From Pelomonas sp. Root1237 (GTDB taxonomy: Bacteria; Pseudomonadota; Gammaproteobacteria; Burkholderiales; Burkholderiaceae_C), in the NCBI RefSeq assembly GCF_001425055.1, contig NZ_LMDK01000020.1:257310-321309 (forward strand): a stretch of DNA of 64,000 nucleotides, in the 5' to 3' direction. The translations under genes were made by a program, and so were the position numbers. Position 1 is the first letter of the stretch; each line of letters starts with the position of its first letter. Shown here piece by piece: positions 62,935 through 64,000 of this stretch. The notes below the pieces were generated by a model that had not been told where the DNA came from, searched no databases, and was given only the letters and a program-made list of their open reading frames with translations.

Positions 62935-64000
62935 TCAGTTCGTACCCGGGCGCAGCAGCGGGTAGGACGACATGTCAGTCACCTTGCCGGTCGTCGGATC
63001 GTAGGTGTACGAGTTGTACACGCCCGAAATCTTGTTGTTCGGGGCAGCAATGATGAACTTCAGGGCGAAGCGCGTGCCGGCGCTCAGCGTCGGGCAGACT
63101 TGCGAAGCGTTGATGAACAACTGCGTGCCAGCCTTGAGCGTGAAGTCGCTGGTGCCGCCAGTGCACGTCACGCCGTCTTCGGTGATTGCCGAAGCCACCA
63201 CAGTCGCGTCGGCCGAGTGTTGGCTCGTCAACACGGCACGGTTACCGTTAGTAGTCGTGCCGTAAATCGACGCCAACGGCGCTTGCAGTTCCGTACCGTC
63301 GCGGTCGATGGTACCGATCGTGGCAGCAGCGATGTCGGCAGTGGTCGCAGCCGTTGCAGCGGTCACGTCAAGCAATGCAGTCACCGACTGGGACGGAACT
63401 GCGGTAGTACCGGTCACGACATAGCACAGGGCACGCGTGGTGTCAGCCTGGCCAGTCACGGGCAACGTGAACGATGCCGAAGTCTTGCCAGTATTGAGAG
63501 TCAGCGCGGTGGGAGCGGTAGCGCAGTCGTCAGTAGACGTACCCAACGTGCCAGCAGCGCCGAAGTCGCCGGTGAACGTGGCCTTGGTAGTTGCCTGGAC
63601 CAAATCTTCAAGCTGCACTTGCGTGCCAGCCGTGTTCAACACACCAGTCACGACACCATAGGTGAAGGAACCGATACGAGCGGTCAGGATGTCAGCGGTC
63701 GCGGGGGTCGCACCGGTCGTGGTGCCAGCGGTAAACTTCTTGAACGACTGCTCAACGGACGCCGTCGTGTTGTTGGTCGTCAGCGTGAACTTGATACCCG
63801 TCGCAAACTTCAACAGGTCGCCAAAATTCCTGTACAGCCACGTCGAGGTGGCGTTAGCGACTGCAGCGACGGCAGTCTCATACAACGAATACGTCGCGAC
63901 GACGTTCGCAGCATTGCTGTTGGTCACATTGAGCGAGGGCAACGTGATCGTCAGAGCATCGCTTTGAGCATGGCCCGCGCCGGCTGCAGTCACCTGGTAG
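62935..64000 (-). CDS. Threonine-rich exported protein, 5' end outside window
   Basis: At least 355 residues are visible. The frame continues past the right edge (a GTG at 63993 is probably internal), and the start shown (VTAAGAGHAQSDALTITLPSL) looks like the end of a signal peptide cleaved after GHA. The mature protein is rich in Thr, Ala, Ser and Asn with few charges. It has four cysteines (DDCAT, ALCYV, VTCTG, QVCPT) that could form two disulfides, and ends in SYPLLRPGTN with no anchor. I do not recognise the family. Composition and the adjacent gsp operon suggest a secreted or surface-layer-like protein exported by it, which is inference. Its codon use is less GC-biased than the neighbours. 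Confidence 0.65.
   Translation of the reverse strand, partial: YQVTAAGAGHAQSDALTITLPSLNVTNSNAANVVATYSLYETAVAAVANATSTWLYRNFGDLLKFATGIKFTLTTNNTTASVEQSFKKFTAGTTTGATPATADILTARIGSFTYGVVTGVLNTAGTQVQLEDLVQATTKATFTGDFGAAGTLGTSTDDCATAPTALTLNTGKTSASFTLPVTGQADTTRALCYVVTGTTAVPSQSVTALLDVTAATAATTADIAAATIGTIDRDGTELQAPLASIYGTTTNGNRAVLTSQHSADATVVASAITEDGVTCTGGTSDFTLKAGTQLFINASQVCPTLSAGTRFALKFIIAAPNNKISGVYNSYTYDPTTGKVTDMSSYPLLRPGTN

Overview
The window reads as chromosome of a high-GC betaproteobacterium of the order Burkholderiales, probably in the Rubrivivax/Leptothrix/Roseateles neighbourhood. This rests on strong GC bias at third codon positions, on the conserved blocks DUF177-rpmF-plsX-fabHDG-acpP-fabF and rpoE-rseA-degP-lepA-lepB-rnc-era-recO-pdxJ-acpS, and on many ATGA-type start/stop overlaps. 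Placement to genus is inference. No tRNA, rRNA, CRISPR array, transposase or phage gene was seen.

Region 1 (1-2.5 kb, + strand): a 5'-truncated membrane protein with a ClpP-like domain, and a methionine-rich exported protein.

Region 2 (2.5-21.6 kb, - strand): a long co-directional housekeeping array. In transcription order it makes ribosomal protein L32 and the fatty-acid synthesis set (plsX, fabH, fabD, fabG, acpP, fabF). A small membrane protein, sigma-E (rpoE), anti-sigma (rseA) and DegP follow. After a 514-base gap holding a terminator, a possible small RNA, a cluster of DnaA-box-like sites and several hairpins come lepA, lepB, a DUF4845 protein, rnc, era and recO. Two unrecognised genes that look like an effector/partner pair come next, then pdxJ and acpS.

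Region 3 (21.6-25.6 kb): maf and a tetrapyrrole-methylase-fold methyltransferase (+) converge on an RhlE-type helicase (-). A WecA/WbpL-type initiating glycosyltransferase (-) diverges from the surface-polysaccharide cluster.

Region 4 (25.8-52.7 kb): a large O-antigen or exopolysaccharide cluster. It holds an export protein with SLBB domains, a chain-length regulator, WbpB/WbpD/WbpE-like enzymes for a 2,3-diacetamido uronic acid, a Wzy-like polymerase, a Wzx-like flippase and several glycosyltransferases. A WbpG/HisH/HisF set would turn an acetamido group into an acetamidino group. A CapE/CapF/CapG set makes UDP-N-acetyl-L-fucosamine. Together these resemble the sugar repertoire of Pseudomonas aeruginosa O5-type O antigens. 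A minus-strand group adds an acyltransferase, an RmlD-like reductase, a family-2 glycosyltransferase and a second flippase. A plus-strand trio follows: a tiny membrane protein, a methyltransferase with an extra N-terminal domain, and a membrane sulfatase-fold enzyme.

Region 5 (52.7-64 kb, - strand): a compact type II secretion operon in the order gspG-H-I-J-K-L-M-C-D-E-F. Upstream of it, separated by a strong terminator, lies a threonine-rich exported protein that runs off the window and is a plausible substrate of the system.
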